DNA of 64,000 nucleotides from Paraburkholderia youngii (GTDB lineage: Bacteria > Pseudomonadota > Gammaproteobacteria > Burkholderiales > Burkholderiaceae): positions 6,136,001 to 6,200,000 of the forward strand of contig NZ_JAALDK010000001.1 in NCBI RefSeq assembly GCF_013366925.1, in the 5' to 3' direction. A program made the position numbers and the translations under genes. Under the pieces are notes generated by a model, which saw only the letters and a program-made list of their open reading frames with translations, was not told the origin of the DNA and made no database searches. Shown one piece after another: positions 63,045 to 64,000 of this stretch. How positions within the stretch are numbered: position 1 is the stretch's first letter; each line of letters starts with the position of its first letter.

Positions 63045-64000
63045 GTCCTCGCTCCGTACTTTAGCTCAACGAGATTGCCAAAAATTGGCCCTCCCTTTTC
63101 AACTTGCTCCGTAATGTTGCGGACTTGCAGGAGACGCCCGTCAGCAAGTGCGGCAAACACCCACGCCTTAATGTGCTCGTACTCCTTACTCCCCAGTGCA
63201 AAGTCATCATCAGAATGCAGTTCGCTCAGGCGAAATTGGGCAGCTGACATAAAACTCTGCGCTGAGAAGGTCGCGCTACCAAGTTGGCTACGATAGGCCT
63301 CCAGCCAGAACTCGAGCAGGTCTTTTATGCGCTCGCGGTTTTCCATTGCTTCATGCACCAAATTGGTTTCGGGCAGGAAGATCGACTGCGGCGTCGTTGC
63401 AATCGGCTCGACATCGTTGTACATAGCTGGCGGTAACTCCTGTTGCGCAGTATCGGACAATGGTACACGTGACAAGTCCAATTCACCCTTAAACGCCCGC
63501 TGACTTAAGACACCATACAGAGATCCCAGATCAGCAAGGCTTTGCCGATATTCCAATTTCAATCCTTCAATCCTATTGACGATCTCGGAGAAATCGCTCT
63601 GAAGTTTGATTGGTGGAAGCGGAATTGGCAGTGCCGCCAAAATTTTTTGATTTATGTTTTGAATGTTGGCGCCTTGGCCACCCTGAAACAATGCTCTCCG
63701 AATAGAAGGTGTTCTGAACATGTGGACTATATAGGTCGCGTTCAGCATCTGCGTCTCGATGCGAAACCTGATACAAAAGCCGCTGTACGTGACGCTCTCA
63801 CTCCCCGGGTAGATAACCAGGCACCTTCCAACCAACTCCCTGTTTCCGTTGGAGCGAACAAAAACAAGGTCACCGTCTTTCAGAAAGTAATCAGGAGTTG
63901 GGAGCGTGTTGAGATCAAGATAGGACAGAGTGCCCATCTCATCAATTTTTGCATGCCCCTTGAAATCCCCAACACCCAGATAGCGCACCTTGACGCCTGC
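63041..64000 (-). CDS. hsdS: Type I restriction enzyme specificity subunit HsdS, 5' end outside window
   Basis: At least 319 codons. Reads in from the window edge (GVKVRYLGVGDFKGHAK). Target-recognition domain with FVRSNGNRELVGRCLVIYPG and NIQNINQKILAALPIPLPPI, then the conserved coiled-coil spacer (LEYRQSLADLGSLYGVLSQR, AFKGELDLS). After it comes an unusual C-terminal extension of about 130 residues (HEAMENRERIKDLLEFWLEA, then SSAQFRLSEL-like and EHIKAWVFAALADGRLLQV) not part of ordinary HsdS. DNA sequence specificity unit of a type I restriction-modification complex; hsdM and hsdR must lie beyond the window. Confidence 0.88.
   Translation of the reverse strand, partial: AGVKVRYLGVGDFKGHAKIDEMGTLSYLDLNTLPTPDYFLKDGDLVFVRSNGNRELVGRCLVIYPGSESVTYSGFCIRFRIETQMLNATYIVHMFRTPSIRRALFQGGQGANIQNINQKILAALPIPLPPIKLQSDFSEIVNRIEGLKLEYRQSLADLGSLYGVLSQRAFKGELDLSRVPLSDTAQQELPPAMYNDVEPIATTPQSIFLPETNLVHEAMENRERIKDLLEFWLEAYRSQLGSATFSAQSFMSAAQFRLSELHSDDDFALGSKEYEHIKAWVFAALADGRLLQVRNITEQVEKGGPIFGNLVELKYGART

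Noticed and set aside
1..64000. CRISPR arrays, tRNA or rRNA genes, riboswitches
   Set aside because: I looked for direct-repeat arrays and tRNA-like ends and saw none; no cobalamin riboswitch was recognised before icmF.

Overview
The window is GC-rich, densely packed beta-proteobacterial chromosome. Its gene content points to Burkholderiaceae, most likely Paraburkholderia or a close relative: a KirBac-type potassium channel, a fused isobutyryl-CoA mutase (IcmF), AceK beside a thiolase/SDR/acyl-CoA dehydrogenase cluster, a bioAFDB operon, a classic Burkholderia porin and a 1195-residue fused indolepyruvate ferredoxin oxidoreductase. The genus is inferred from gene content only. No rRNA, tRNA or CRISPR array was seen.

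Layout. 1-4670: the end of a SPOR-domain protein, DsbA, an SDR, a cytosolic BtuF-like metal receptor and a DppA-like peptide-binding protein. 4706-6641: a small accessory cassette with a lipoprotein, a leaderless muramidase-like protein that has a LysM domain nested in an SLT fold, and an exported LprI-like protein, arranged like a toxin/immunity pair. 6742-13848: an MBL hydrolase, a MerR regulator, aceK, then thiolase, SDR, acyl-CoA dehydrogenase and YchJ. 14460-20740: a secreted alpha/beta hydrolase and the biotin operon bioA-bioF-bioD-bioB, which ends at a strong terminator. 20759-27000: a sulfate-binding protein, a small serine hydrolase, GhrA, and an HMG-CoA lyase operon (lyase, YbaK, DUF1289, MaoC, MBL). 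27294-34452: a DMT transporter divergent from an Lrp regulator, a fluoroacetate-dehalogenase-like enzyme, a nitronate monooxygenase and IcmF. 34571-39486: LysR, a porin, a small exported protein and a bile-acid-symporter-family protein. 39599-42954: a LacI, AGE epimerase and PfkB kinase operon that probably converts a sugar such as mannose to fructose 6-phosphate, with operator-like repeats in front. 43108-44830: small proteins and an AT-rich patch holding a remnant amidase/DUF3828 effector-immunity pair. 44827-56633: KirBac, indolepyruvate oxidoreductase, CutC, an EAL phosphodiesterase, a Na+/H+ antiporter, a uracil/xanthine permease and a GGDEF cyclase.

57594-64000 is an accessory defence locus on the minus strand. 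It has a type I restriction specificity subunit (hsdS, running off the window), an SMC/PtuA-like AAA ATPase and an HNH nuclease. These were three overlapping, translationally coupled genes, which makes an ATPase plus HNH (Septu-like) module wired into a type I restriction operon. A 2551-bp IS21-family element has inserted inside the ATPase Walker A motif with a 6-bp target duplication. Removing the element and one duplication copy restores GPNGSGKSN in frame. The element's own istA is broken by one extra base in a homopolymer, so both the defence ATPase and the transposase appear inactive in this strain.
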